A DNA stretch of 64,000 nucleotides from Acinetobacter nosocomialis (lineage in GTDB: Bacteria; Pseudomonadota; Gammaproteobacteria; Pseudomonadales; Moraxellaceae): the NCBI GenBank assembly GCA_025736915.1, contig CP107049.1, positions 2,356,001-2,420,000 on the forward strand, written 5' to 3'. The first letter of the stretch is position 1; each line of letters starts with the position of its first letter. Both the position numbers and the translations under genes were made by a program. Under the pieces are notes generated by a model. That model was not told the origin of the DNA. It did no database searches and was given only the letters and a program-made list of their open reading frames with translations. This document shows, in pieces, positions 36,007 through 43,924 of the stretch.

Positions 36007-36018
36007 AGGGGTGGTTCT

Positions 36019-36399
36019 ATGTATTATCCTTTACTTTCAATTGCTGTAGGTTCAGTGCTAGGGGCGTGGTTGCGTTGGTTTTTAGGTTTAAAACTCAACC
36101 CAATTTATCCGCAAATTCCACTGGGTACTGTCACTGTTAATTTAGTCGGTGGCTTTATTATTGGGTTTGCGATGGCTTATTTTGCTCATAGTGATTTAAG
36201 TCCGAACTATAAGCTTTTTGTAATCACCGGCTTTTGTGGTGCTTTAACTACGTTTTCAACGTTCTCGATTGAGATTGTGACTTTATTGCAAAGTGGTAAG
36301 TTGGGCATGGCGATGTTGGCGATTTCTGTTCATTTAATAGGATCGTTAATTTTTACGTGTTTGGGGTTGGCGACTTATTATTGGGTAGCAGGCAACTGA
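36019..36399 (+). CDS. crcB: Fluoride exporter CrcB/Fluc
   Basis: A 126-residue, four-helix Fluc fluoride channel subunit that exports toxic F- as a dual-topology dimer. The family motifs include VGSVLGAWLRWFLGLKLN near 10-27, PLGTVTVNLVGGFIIGFAMAY near 34-54 and GFCGALTTFSTFSIE near 74-88, with the conserved Asn and the Phe box. RBS AAAGGGG. Control by the upstream fluoride riboswitch is strongly supported by position. Confidence 0.96.
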   Translation: MYYPLLSIAVGSVLGAWLRWFLGLKLNPIYPQIPLGTVTVNLVGGFIIGFAMAYFAHSDLSPNYKLFVITGFCGALTTFSTFSIEIVTLLQSGKLGMAMLAISVHLIGSLIFTCLGLATYYWVAGN

Positions 36400-36533
36400 T
36401 TATTAAGTTGTTTAAGAATAGAGTATGATTTCAAGTTGTTAGAGCTCATCGAAGTTGAGTGTTGGGTAGGATCTTCACGGCGGAGTCTTACCGTTGAATT
36501 ATCTAATGGGAGCAGCTAATTAAGTTACTTTGG

Positions 36534-36559
36534 TTTTGCCCAAAGTAACCAAAGGCATC
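36534..36559 (+). repeat. Palindromic repeat module (degenerate copy)
   Basis: GTTACTTTGG (36534-36543) and CCAAAGTAAC (36550-36559) form a perfect stem with a TTTTGC loop, related to the TTACTTTT/AAAAGTAA module at 12488 and 36785. Confidence 0.7.
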
Positions 36560-36717
36560 TGTCATTCGCAGAACCTGTTCACTGAATCCATTTATCTTAT
36601 GCTTTGCAAAAACAAACTTTTATTGATGCCACGCAGGCTGCAAATGACGTTATCGCGTATCAAATGTAAGAGGCTAATAAAATAATTAAGAAAAATAAGG
36701 CATTTACTATCGTGATA

Positions 36718-36808
36718 GACGGCAGGGATGCCGTCGTTTCGCTGTGCTACATGGATGTAGCATCAGCGTAACAAAGGATTTTTGTTACTTTTCATCCTTG
36801 AAAAGTAA
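36718..36808 (-). repeat. Modular palindromic intergenic repeat (copy 2, inverted)
   Basis: Read on the minus strand, the order is TTACTTTT...AAAAGTAA (36785-36808), a TTGTTACGCTG spacer, the palindrome GCTACATCCATGTAGC (36746-36761) and then GACGGCATCCCTGCCGTC (36718-36735). This is the same module order as at 12488-12580. It is probably a dispersed REP-like element of Acinetobacter genomes. Confidence 0.75.
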
Positions 36809-36904
36809 GGTTAGCCTATACAATCCATCATTTGGATATCACTTCCATTTAAGGCAGTGCTCATAATAAAAATTAAGACGTTTCTATTATTTATTTAAAT
36901 CTTA

Positions 36905-37237
36905 TTATTTTTCAGTTAAAGCCTGACCTTCAAACTTCACACCATCCCAACCATTTTGCATAAACTGACGAATATTTTGATGATCAGTTCCTTCAGGTGT
37001 AGCCAATACAGATGCATAGTGCTCTGCAAATAAACTTAAAGTTTGTGCTTGGTCTAAACCTTGTAACTTGGCAAAAGAGAAAACTTTTGCACTGCCTTGA
37101 TTTTCAGTCGCAGCGTTATGTTGTGCGCTATTTTGAAAAGCTGTTGGAGTATGTTGGTAACGTGCTTCAATATGAGCTAAAACGTCTGAAAATTTTGCTG
37201 TGCCTGCTTGTAATTGGGCAAGTAACTCTTGTGCCAT
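36905..37237 (-). CDS. HopJ-family (PF08888) protein
   Basis: 110 residues. The pattern FSDVLAHIEARYQHTPTAFQNS near 16-37, the small-residue linker and LFAEHYASVLATPEGTDHQNIRQFMQNGWDGVKFEG near 67-102 match the HopJ type III effector family. Members are common in bacteria without type III secretion, so an effector role should not be assumed; the real function is unknown. It is monocistronic, with the palindromic repeat region downstream. Confidence 0.8.
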   Translation of the reverse strand: MAQELLAQLQAGTAKFSDVLAHIEARYQHTPTAFQNSAQHNAATENQGSAKVFSFAKLQGLDQAQTLSLFAEHYASVLATPEGTDHQNIRQFMQNGWDGVKFEGQALTEK

Positions 37238-37357
37238 AATCTTAAACTTCCTATCAAATGGGGCTTAAGCATAGCATCGAATACACGCTTTGAAAGCTTG
37301 GGAGCTATAAAAAAATGATGGGATATTTGGAAAATTGAGAATATTTTCTAGACAAGA

Positions 37358-37410
37358 TGTGGATAAGTTTTAGTTTATACACAACTGAAAAAGTATAGAA
37401 AAAATCCACA
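37358..37410. repeat. Cluster of three DnaA-box-like sequences
   Basis: TGTGGATAA (37358-37366, perfect box on the minus strand), TTATACACA (37375-37383, identical to a known E. coli oriC variant box) and AAATCCACA (37402-37410, 7 of 9) lie in the non-coding gap between the HopJ gene and rpmE2. Binding is inferred only. Confidence 0.45.
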
Positions 37411-37413
37411 TAA

Positions 37414-37452
37414 AAAAAGAAGCCTAAGTGGAGGAGATAGTCTTAGGCTTCC
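37414..37452 (-). terminator. rpmE2 terminator
   Basis: On the minus strand GGAAGCCTAAG pairs with CTTAGGCTTC around a 13-nt loop and is followed by a T tract. It lies about 40 bp past the rpmE2 stop. Confidence 0.85.
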
Positions 37453-37489
37453 AATGATTTTAGTGTATTGGTTAAAACTTAACGTAAGA

Positions 37490-37744
37490 TTAACTCTTAC
37501 GATTGAAGCGAGCGAAGCGTTTGTTAAAGCTTGCAACACGGCCTTCATTACTTGCTTGACGTACTTCACCTGTATAGAAAGGATGTGAAGCACTCGAAAT
37601 ATCAAGAGTCACATAAGGATAGACTTGTCCTTGATATTCCTTAGTTTGTTTCGTCTGAATGGTACTACCAATTAAGAAGTAGACGTCTGCATTAGTGTCA
37701 TGAAATAACACTTGTTGATAAGCAGGATGAATATCTTTACGCAT
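37490..37744 (-). CDS. rpmE2: 50S ribosomal protein L31 type B (zinc-free)
   Basis: An 84-residue type B L31: [39 protein letters not shown] and [12 protein letters not shown]. It contains no cysteine, so it is the zinc-independent (C-) paralogue that replaces the zinc-binding RpmE when zinc is scarce. The start was set at 37744; the open frame extends further upstream but through the Zur box. A perfect Zur-type palindrome lies 34-52 bp before the start, as expected for control by the zinc repressor. Confidence 0.96.
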   Translation of the reverse strand: MRKDIHPAYQQVLFHDTNADVYFLIGSTIQTKQTKEYQGQVYPYVTLDISSASHPFYTGEVRQASNEGRVASFNKRFARFNRKS

Positions 37745-37777
37745 GAGAGATTGTCCTAAATTATTTTTGATTAAAGA

Positions 37778-37796
37778 AATGTTATAACATAACATT
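37778..37796 (-). promoter_or_regulatory. Zur box upstream of rpmE2
   Basis: AATGTTAT-AAC-ATAACATT is a perfect 8-3-8 palindrome that fits the gammaproteobacterial Zur consensus (GAAATGTTATANNATAACATTTC-like). It is placed to repress rpmE2 when zinc is sufficient. Confidence 0.88.
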
Positions 37797-37845
37797 AAAT
37801 AAGTCAATGTAACCTCGAAAAGGCTACATTAATCAGTTCATTGAA

Positions 37846-39144
37846 TTAGTTAGACGGCGGAACAAGTTCTTCAAATAAATCATTTAGGTTGTCATGTACT
37901 TTTAAGTGAATGAGGTTCCAGTAGTGTCCTGAAATGGTTCTATTGACCATTAAAGTATCTGGTGAAGGCTTAAAGACATCCCAATATTTTAAAGACTTCT
38001 TCACAAGTAACATGCCATCATGATGTGATGAGTTCTCTGCAAAGTCATAGGTTGTGGTAAGCGGACGCAATAACACTTCAATCCAGAGCTTATAAAGGTC
38101 ACTCGGAAATTTACCTTTCTCGTTCAAAGAGTGCAAGGCAAGTAATTCTGTTTCAATTAAGTCGATATCTTCATGACGAGCTGCATTCACTAGTCGTTTG
38201 AAACTATACACAATTTCATTGGAAAGCGTTTTAACACTGCCATAGTCATAAATAATGACACTGCCATCTTGGCGAAAGGCAAAGTTACCTGGGTGAGGGT
38301 CACAGTGAAAACGTTTTAAAAAGAACATTTCCTGACCCAAAGCACGGATTAAACGACGGCCAATTGTGTTTCGAATTTCGATAGGCCAAGAACTAGCAGT
38401 TTCAATGCTGTCACCTTGTTCAAGGCTTAAAGTCAAAATTCGTCTTGAAGAGTAATCTTTATAAACAGTCGGGATAATAATTTTGCCATCTAACTTGCTA
38501 TGAAAAGTTTTAAAGACCTCAAGATTTTGAGCCTCAATTTCATAGTTAAGCTCTGCTGACAGGCTATCTTGAATCTCTGCAAAAAGTTGATCTTGCAGTT
38601 TTTTATCAATTTTAAGTACACCCATTAAGCGTAGTGCTAAACGTACTTGTTTTAAGTCACTTTCGCAGGCTTCATCAACACCGGGATATTGAACCTTAAC
38701 CACAACTTGTTGGCCATTTGGCAAAACAGCTTTGTGGACCTGTCCAATCGACGCAGCGGCAAAAGGCTGCTCATCAAAAGATTTAAAGGCAGCGTTAAGC
38801 GGTTTTCCAAGCTCACGTTCAACTTGTTGCTGAATCGCAGAAAAAGGCATGGCTGGAGCTTGACGTTGTAGTTTTGATATTGCTTTTGCAACTTCGGGTG
38901 GGAAGATATCTTTATATTGCGATGCAATTTGCCCAACCTTCATGACAGCACCTTTCATTTCACCTAAGGTGTCTGCAATCTGTAGACCGATATCTTGAAA
39001 CAATTTAGTTTTTGCAGCCAGTTTCTGTTCTTCATCCGCAGTCAGGTTTCGAATCGAGTTAGAAACGGTTTTTGTTGCAATGCTCGCGGTCATTCCTGCA
39101 AGTTTCATAAATCGTTTGCCAGGTGAACTTGCACTCTTTGCCAT
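37846..39144 (-). CDS. ABC1/AarF/UbiB-family atypical kinase-like protein
   Basis: 432 residues of the ADCK/UbiB family. Visible: the KxGQ motif MKVGQIASQY near 65-74, the alanine-rich nucleotide loop FAAASIGQVHKAVLP near 128-142, VVVKVQYPGV near 147-156, the catalytic-loop-like FHCDPHPGNFAFRQDG near 285-300 and IYDYGSVKTL near 303-312. UbiB itself aids ubiquinone biosynthesis; this protein is shorter, lacks C-terminal membrane helices and is not beside ubiE/ubiJ, so it is a paralogue of unsure role. Confidence 0.9.
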   Translation of the reverse strand: MAKSASSPGKRFMKLAGMTASIATKTVSNSIRNLTADEEQKLAAKTKLFQDIGLQIADTLGEMKGAVMKVGQIASQYKDIFPPEVAKAISKLQRQAPAMPFSAIQQQVERELGKPLNAAFKSFDEQPFAAASIGQVHKAVLPNGQQVVVKVQYPGVDEACESDLKQVRLALRLMGVLKIDKKLQDQLFAEIQDSLSAELNYEIEAQNLEVFKTFHSKLDGKIIIPTVYKDYSSRRILTLSLEQGDSIETASSWPIEIRNTIGRRLIRALGQEMFFLKRFHCDPHPGNFAFRQDGSVIIYDYGSVKTLSNEIVYSFKRLVNAARHEDIDLIETELLALHSLNEKGKFPSDLYKLWIEVLLRPLTTTYDFAENSSHHDGMLLVKKSLKYWDVFKPSPDTLMVNRTISGHYWNLIHLKVHDNLNDLFEELVPPSN

Positions 39145-39401
39145 ATCTTCGATACCTCGTTGACTACAACATAATATTGTCTAGTTTTGATCATAGGTGA
39201 CAAAACTTAAAAAGCCTATATGAAATTGTTTAGCGCGTGTAAGAATATTTTCGAAAAACAATATGTTATTTTTAAAGTAAAAAATGTGAAAAGCTTTTTT
39301 AAATTCATTTCATAAACAAAGCTTTAATATCTATAAAGTCACTGTTTTTTTAGTGCTAAGGTGAATGGCATGTTAAATAAGAAATAGAGACAATAAAAGT
39401 T

Positions 39402-40649
39402 ATGACCAGTCTAAACTCATCCTATGGTCGCTCTCAAGCGGTTCCTTTATCTGTATTTGAGCAGTCAAAAGACGCGCATATTATCCGTTCTGATGAAGAG
39501 GCAATTGAGGTTGCCAAGCAACTTGCTCAAGAGTTTGCTCAAGAAGCATCTGAGCGGGACAGAGAACGCCGTTTACCCTTAAATGAAATTCAACAGTTCT
39601 CACAAAGTGGTCTCTGGGCCATTACTGTGCCGAAGCAGTTTGGTGGCGCGCAAGTCAAATATCGAACTTTAGCGGAAGTGATCAAAACAATTGCGAGTGT
39701 TGATCCATCTCTTGCTCAGTTGCCACAAAACCATTTGGCTTTTATTGAGCATTTAAGACTAGACGCGAAACCTGAACAGCAACAATTCTTTTTTAACTTG
39801 GTGTTAAGAGGAATTCGTTTTGGCAACGCATTTTCCGAAAAACATAGTAAAACCGTAGCGGACCTCACAACTAAACTTGAAAAGACCGAACAGGGTTATG
39901 AAATTAACGGCAAAAAATTCTTTGCAACGGGTGCTTTGCTCGCACATTGGATTCCAATTGTTGCTGTAAATGAACAGGGGCAACCTTATGCCGCGCTTGT
40001 TCCACGGGAAACATCTGGGGTCAATATTATTAATGACTGGTCTGGTTTTGGACAACGTACTACGGCTAGTGGCACGGTAGAACTAAATCAGGTTCCAGTA
40101 CGTGAAGAATATCTTGTTCCGATTTACCAAGCATTTGAACGTCCAACACCAGCAGGCGCTATTTCTCAGTTTATTCAGGCTGCGGTTGATGCAGGTATTG
40201 CGCGTGGTGCAATTGAAGAAACGATTCAATACGTCAAAAATCACAGCCGTGCATGGGTTGATTCAGGTCTGGAAAAAGCCAGTGATGATCCTTACACGAT
40301 TGCAAACATTGGTGACTTAAAAATCAAACTACGTGCAGCAGAAGCGGTACTGGATTTGGCTGGAGATGCAATTGATCAGGCCATTGCTGAAACCACCGAA
40401 GAACATGTAAACCAAGCCACATTATTGGTTGCCGAGGCAAAAGTACTCACTACAGAAATTGCTATTTTGGCAGCCAATAAACTTTTTGAGTTGTCGGGTA
40501 CGCGTTCTACTTTATCTGAACTCAACCTTGACCGTCACTGGCGCAATGCCCGTACCCATACCTTGCATGACCCTGTGCGCTGGAAGTATCACATTGTCGG
40601 TAACTACTACCTCAATGGAGTTCAGCCACCTCGTCATGCATGGAGCTAA
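39402..40649 (+). CDS. sfnB: SfnB-family sulfur acquisition oxidoreductase (acyl-CoA dehydrogenase fold)
   Basis: 415 residues with the acyl-CoA dehydrogenase fold used by flavin-dependent monooxygenases of the SfnB/DszC group. Visible: RRLPLNEIQQFSQSGLWAITVPKQFGG near 55-81, GYEINGKKFFATGALLAHWIPIVA near 165-188, SGFGQRTTASGTVEL near 213-227 and the C-terminal LDRHWRNARTHTLHDPVRWKYHIVGNYYLN near 379-408. SfnB-type proteins are induced under sulfate limitation and act in dimethylsulfone/organosulfur use in Pseudomonas. A paralogue follows after 32 bp. No flavin reductase gene is adjacent. Confidence 0.88.
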   Translation: MTSLNSSYGRSQAVPLSVFEQSKDAHIIRSDEEAIEVAKQLAQEFAQEASERDRERRLPLNEIQQFSQSGLWAITVPKQFGGAQVKYRTLAEVIKTIASVDPSLAQLPQNHLAFIEHLRLDAKPEQQQFFFNLVLRGIRFGNAFSEKHSKTVADLTTKLEKTEQGYEINGKKFFATGALLAHWIPIVAVNEQGQPYAALVPRETSGVNIINDWSGFGQRTTASGTVELNQVPVREEYLVPIYQAFERPTPAGAISQFIQAAVDAGIARGAIEETIQYVKNHSRAWVDSGLEKASDDPYTIANIGDLKIKLRAAEAVLDLAGDAIDQAIAETTEEHVNQATLLVAEAKVLTTEIAILAANKLFELSGTRSTLSELNLDRHWRNARTHTLHDPVRWKYHIVGNYYLNGVQPPRHAWS

Positions 40650-40681
40650 ATTGAAGAAAAGACAAGATTAGGAGAATAACG

Positions 40682-41932
40682 ATGACAATAGCCCAAATTG
40701 AATTAGAAGAACTATCGGTAGGCTCGGATTATGAAAAGGTCGCAAACAGATTTCGTCCCGTTTTTGAGAAAATTGCCCAAGGGGCAATTCAACGGGAAAA
40801 AGAACGAATCTTACCTTTTGAACCGATTCAGTGGCTAAAAGAAGCTAAGTTGGGTGCTGTACGAGTACCCCGTAAATATGGTGGAGATGGGGTTTCATTA
40901 CCTCAACTTTTCCAGCTTTTAGCAGAGCTAGCAGAAGCTGACTCCAATATTGTGCAAGCTTTACGTGGTCATTTTGCATTTGTTGAAGACCGTTTGGTTG
41001 CTCATAAAGAGCATTCACAGGAGGTTTGGTTTCAGCGCTTTGTACAAGGCGATTTAGTCGGAAATGCATGGACTGAAGTTGGAAATGTACAGATTGGTGA
41101 TGTCGTTACACGAGTTACTAAAGACGCTTCGGGTAACTTGGTGGTAAATGGTGAAAAGTACTATTCAACCGGAAGTATTTTTGCAGACTGGATTGATTTA
41201 TTTGCCTACGATGAAGTGAACGACCGTCATGTGATTGCTGCTATTTATCGTCATGAAACAGGTGTAAGTGTGCTGGATGATTGGGATGGTTTTGGTCAAA
41301 AGACAACAGGCAGTGGTACTTTAAAAGTACATCAGGTCCATTTGCCAGCTTCAAACCTCATTCCATTTGATCAACGTTTTAAGTATCAAACCGCTTTTTA
41401 TCAGGTGGTGCATCTTGCAACATTAACAGGTATCGCACGTGCTGCGGTTGAGACGTTTAGTCAGGAAATTCGTGAACGTAAACGTATTTTTAGTCATGGT
41501 AATGGTGACTTGGTTCGCCATGATCCGCAAGTTTTACAAGTGGTGGGTAAGGCATCCGCTCAAGCGTATGCAAGTCAGGCAATCACCTTAAAAACTGCTG
41601 AGGCATTGCAAAAGGCTTATGAAAGTCATTTTGCCGAGTCTGAAGTGAAAGAGCATCAGTTTAATGTAGATGCCGAGCTTGAGTCGGCACAAGGGCAGGT
41701 GGTAATTTCCAACCTAGTGCTCGATTTAACCAGTCAGTTATTTAATGCCTTAGGGGCATCGGCAAGTAGCCAAGCGAAACAACTTGACCGTTTCTGGCGT
41801 AATGCTCGGACTATATCTTCACATAATCCACTTATTTATAAAGAAAAAGTGATTGGAGATTGGGAAGTAAACCGTACGGATTTACCTTTTGTCTGGCAAA
41901 TTGGAGCAAGCCCGCGGGCAAAGTCTGCATAA
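40682..41932 (+). CDS. Second SfnB/DszC-like flavin monooxygenase (acyl-CoA dehydrogenase fold)
   Basis: 416 residues, clearly homologous to the preceding gene: LPFEPIQWLKEAKLGAVRVPRKYGGDGVSLPQL near 41-73, LVVNGEKYYSTGSIFADWIDLFAYD near 153-177, DGFGQKTTGSGTLKVHQV near 203-220 and LDRFWRNARTISSHNPLIYKEKVIGDWEVN near 374-403. It differs from the neighbour in having a long insertion (SHFAESEVKEHQFNVDAEL) before the last helices. An AGGAG RBS lies 9 bp before the ATG. The operon with sfnB suggests paired oxidation of organosulfur compounds, but the substrates are unknown. Confidence 0.87.
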   Translation: MTIAQIELEELSVGSDYEKVANRFRPVFEKIAQGAIQREKERILPFEPIQWLKEAKLGAVRVPRKYGGDGVSLPQLFQLLAELAEADSNIVQALRGHFAFVEDRLVAHKEHSQEVWFQRFVQGDLVGNAWTEVGNVQIGDVVTRVTKDASGNLVVNGEKYYSTGSIFADWIDLFAYDEVNDRHVIAAIYRHETGVSVLDDWDGFGQKTTGSGTLKVHQVHLPASNLIPFDQRFKYQTAFYQVVHLATLTGIARAAVETFSQEIRERKRIFSHGNGDLVRHDPQVLQVVGKASAQAYASQAITLKTAEALQKAYESHFAESEVKEHQFNVDAELESAQGQVVISNLVLDLTSQLFNALGASASSQAKQLDRFWRNARTISSHNPLIYKEKVIGDWEVNRTDLPFVWQIGASPRAKSA

Positions 41933-41935
41933 AAT

Positions 41936-41968
41936 AAAAAAAGCCGATGTTTCATCGGCTTTTTTATT
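41936..41968. terminator. Bidirectional terminator (sfnB pair / abeM)
   Basis: AAAAAAAGCCGATG pairs with CATCGGCTTTTTT around a short loop between the convergent genes, with T tracts on both strands. Confidence 0.9.
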
Positions 41969-43313
41969 AGGTTTGGCTTAATCGTTTGGTATTTAAATAA
42001 AGCCGCGAGAGCAGTAAAACACAGGCAATGCTTAAGCCAATAATTAAACCTAGCCATACGCCAGCTACGCCCCAATGGGTATAACGTGCCAAGTAAAGCC
42101 CGATTGGAAAAGCAATTACCCAATACGCCATTAAGGTGATCCACATCGGTGCTTGAGTGTCTTGCATACCTCTTAAACAGCCAGCAGCACTGACCTGTAG
42201 AGCATCCATTAACTGATAACCCATTGCAAACCAGAGTAAATACATCGCAACAGGCATAACATTTATATCTTGAGTATAAACCGAGACAATTTGTTCACGG
42301 CCTAGAGCAATAAATGACATGGTCAATAGAGCAAAAAATATTGCTGTGCTCAAACCAATCTTTTGCACTTGGTACATGGAAGCCCAGTTTTTTTCACCAT
42401 AATAGGTTCCCACGCGAATGGTTAAGGCAATCGCAAGTGAAAGTGGAATCATAAACAGTACCGAAGTAACTGAAATTGCCACTTGATGCGCGGCAATAAA
42501 CACTTCACCTAGTGGACTAAGGACCAATGCCCCTGTACTAAAAATACTCACTTCAAAGAACACAGCTAAACCAATTGGCAAGCCCAGCTGTAAAATTCTT
42601 TTAACCCAAGTCAGGTTAATTTTATCAAATCTGCTAAAAATAGACGTATTTCTATAAGCTGAAGCTTTGTAAATATAGCCAGCTAAAGTAATCAGCATGA
42701 GCCATTGTAAAATGGATGTTGCAAAGCCACAGCCTGCGCTACCTAAAGCAGGAATTGGCCCTAAGCCATGCATGAAAATCATGTTTAGTGGGATTAAAAC
42801 CACTAAGGCCAATAAGCTAATCGCGGTGACAGGGCGTGGGTGGCCTAAAGCTTCTGAATAGCCACGTAGCGCTGCATACATGGTTACGGCTGGCATACCT
42901 AAACCAATGGCATGCAAGAATAAGCTTGCTTTAGGCCGTAAGCTTTCTGGAACACCAAACACGTGTAAGAAAAAAGGCATAAGCTGCAAAATGAGCATAG
43001 CCATTACACCTAAAATAATGGCAACCCATAATGACTGACGAACAATGACAGGAATTTGTTCTGTATTTCTAGCGCCTTTTGCCTCTGCAACTAGCGGTGT
43101 AGTGGCAATCATGATCCCGCTAAAAAGGAGCATAATAGGAATCCATAGACCTACACCTACTGCAATAGCAGCTAAGTCGGCTGCAGATAAATGCCCTGCC
43201 ATAATGGTGTCAATTAATCCGAACCCTGCTTGAGCAAACTGCGTAATTAAAATAGGTAGCATTAAATGGAAGAGTTGTTTTAATTCAGTCCGAAACGACG
43301 TGACATTCGACAC
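41967..43313 (-). CDS. abeM: MATE-family multidrug efflux pump AbeM
   Basis: 448 residues with 12 membrane helices in two MATE repeats. From memory the sequence is nearly identical to A. baumannii AbeM: MSNVTSFRTELKQLFHLMLP at the start, FAQAGFGLIDTIMAGHLSAA near 25-44 and the end LYLNTKRLSQT. AbeM is a proton-coupled exporter of fluoroquinolones, aminoglycosides and cationic dyes. It lies 32 bp downstream of a YdcZ-type gene on the same strand and may be co-transcribed. A few residue differences from the reference I recall could indicate another species of the complex. Confidence 0.95.
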   Translation of the reverse strand: MSNVTSFRTELKQLFHLMLPILITQFAQAGFGLIDTIMAGHLSAADLAAIAVGVGLWIPIMLLFSGIMIATTPLVAEAKGARNTEQIPVIVRQSLWVAIILGVMAMLILQLMPFFLHVFGVPESLRPKASLFLHAIGLGMPAVTMYAALRGYSEALGHPRPVTAISLLALVVLIPLNMIFMHGLGPIPALGSAGCGFATSILQWLMLITLAGYIYKASAYRNTSIFSRFDKINLTWVKRILQLGLPIGLAVFFEVSIFSTGALVLSPLGEVFIAAHQVAISVTSVLFMIPLSLAIALTIRVGTYYGEKNWASMYQVQKIGLSTAIFFALLTMSFIALGREQIVSVYTQDINVMPVAMYLLWFAMGYQLMDALQVSAAGCLRGMQDTQAPMWITLMAYWVIAFPIGLYLARYTHWGVAGVWLGLIIGLSIACVLLLSRLYLNTKRLSQT

Positions 43314-43345
43314 AAAAGATACTCTTTATAAATATAAAAATGAAA

Positions 43346-43807
43346 CTAGCGCTGTAGGGTGAGTAACACACCAACAAAGATCACCACTCCACCTAGGAAC
43401 CGTTGCCATGTAACAGGAGTTTTGTCTGTACCTAACCATCCAAAATGGTCAAGCAACATAGAAATAACCAATTGCCCAAAAACGACTAGCCCTGTAAAGG
43501 TTAAAAAACCAAGCTTAGGTGCAGTATAAATGCTCATGCTAATTGCATAAACCCCAAGGAATCCTCCAGTCCAAAGAAGCCATGGAATATTAGATATTTC
43601 ACTTAAAGTGGGTTTCTCGGCACTTTGAAAGAACACCATAATGGCTAAAACAATAGTACCTATAAAAAATGATAATAATGCCGCTTGTAAAGGTGAGTGT
43701 AGTTGCTCACGAAGCTGAGCATTAATTGCAGTTTGAAAAGCCATGGCAACACCGATTCCCATAGCTAAGGGTAAGATCAGGAAAAGTTGACTAGAGAATT
43801 TCATCAT
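43346..43807 (-). CDS. YdcZ/DUF606-family DMT transporter
   Basis: 153 residues with five hydrophobic helices, a single-repeat member of the drug/metabolite superfamily (DUF606). Visible: LPLAMGIGVAMAFQTAINAQLREQLHSPLQAALLSFFIGTIVL near 11-53 and WLLWTGGFLGVYAISMSIYTAPKLG near 75-99. Such proteins often work as pairs, but only one is present here. The start was placed at ATG 43807 (MMKFSSQ); ATG 43804 and an in-frame TTG 43816 are alternatives. Substrate unknown. Confidence 0.9.
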   Translation of the reverse strand: MMKFSSQLFLILPLAMGIGVAMAFQTAINAQLREQLHSPLQAALLSFFIGTIVLAIMVFFQSAEKPTLSEISNIPWLLWTGGFLGVYAISMSIYTAPKLGFLTFTGLVVFGQLVISMLLDHFGWLGTDKTPVTWQRFLGGVVIFVGVLLTLQR

Positions 43808-43924
43808 TTTTATCAATATTTAAGTATGTTTAAAAACAGTCTAAAGCAATTAAGGTATGTTTTCATAAGCCCATTGATGCAGTCATGTTAAAATAGAAAT
43901 ATTGTGTAAATTGGACCTTGTTCC

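Larger units (their letters stand above)
36400..36904. other. 505-bp gene-free interval with inverted palindromic repeats
   Basis: No gene is seen on either strand. It contains a plus-oriented repeat element beginning at 36534 and a minus-oriented element ending at 36808, listed separately. The sequence between them includes the inverted pieces GTCATTCGCAG and CTGCAAATGAC (about 36570-36650). The rest is AT-rich without recognisable signals. Confidence 0.7.

Noticed and set aside
35898..36140. 80-residue plus-strand frame overlapping the crcB start
   Set aside because: It is out of frame with crcB, overlaps the riboswitch expression platform and resembles no family.
36905..37237. Evidence for a type III secretion system from the HopJ family name
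   Set aside because: The family is widespread in bacteria without such systems, and no secretion genes are present.
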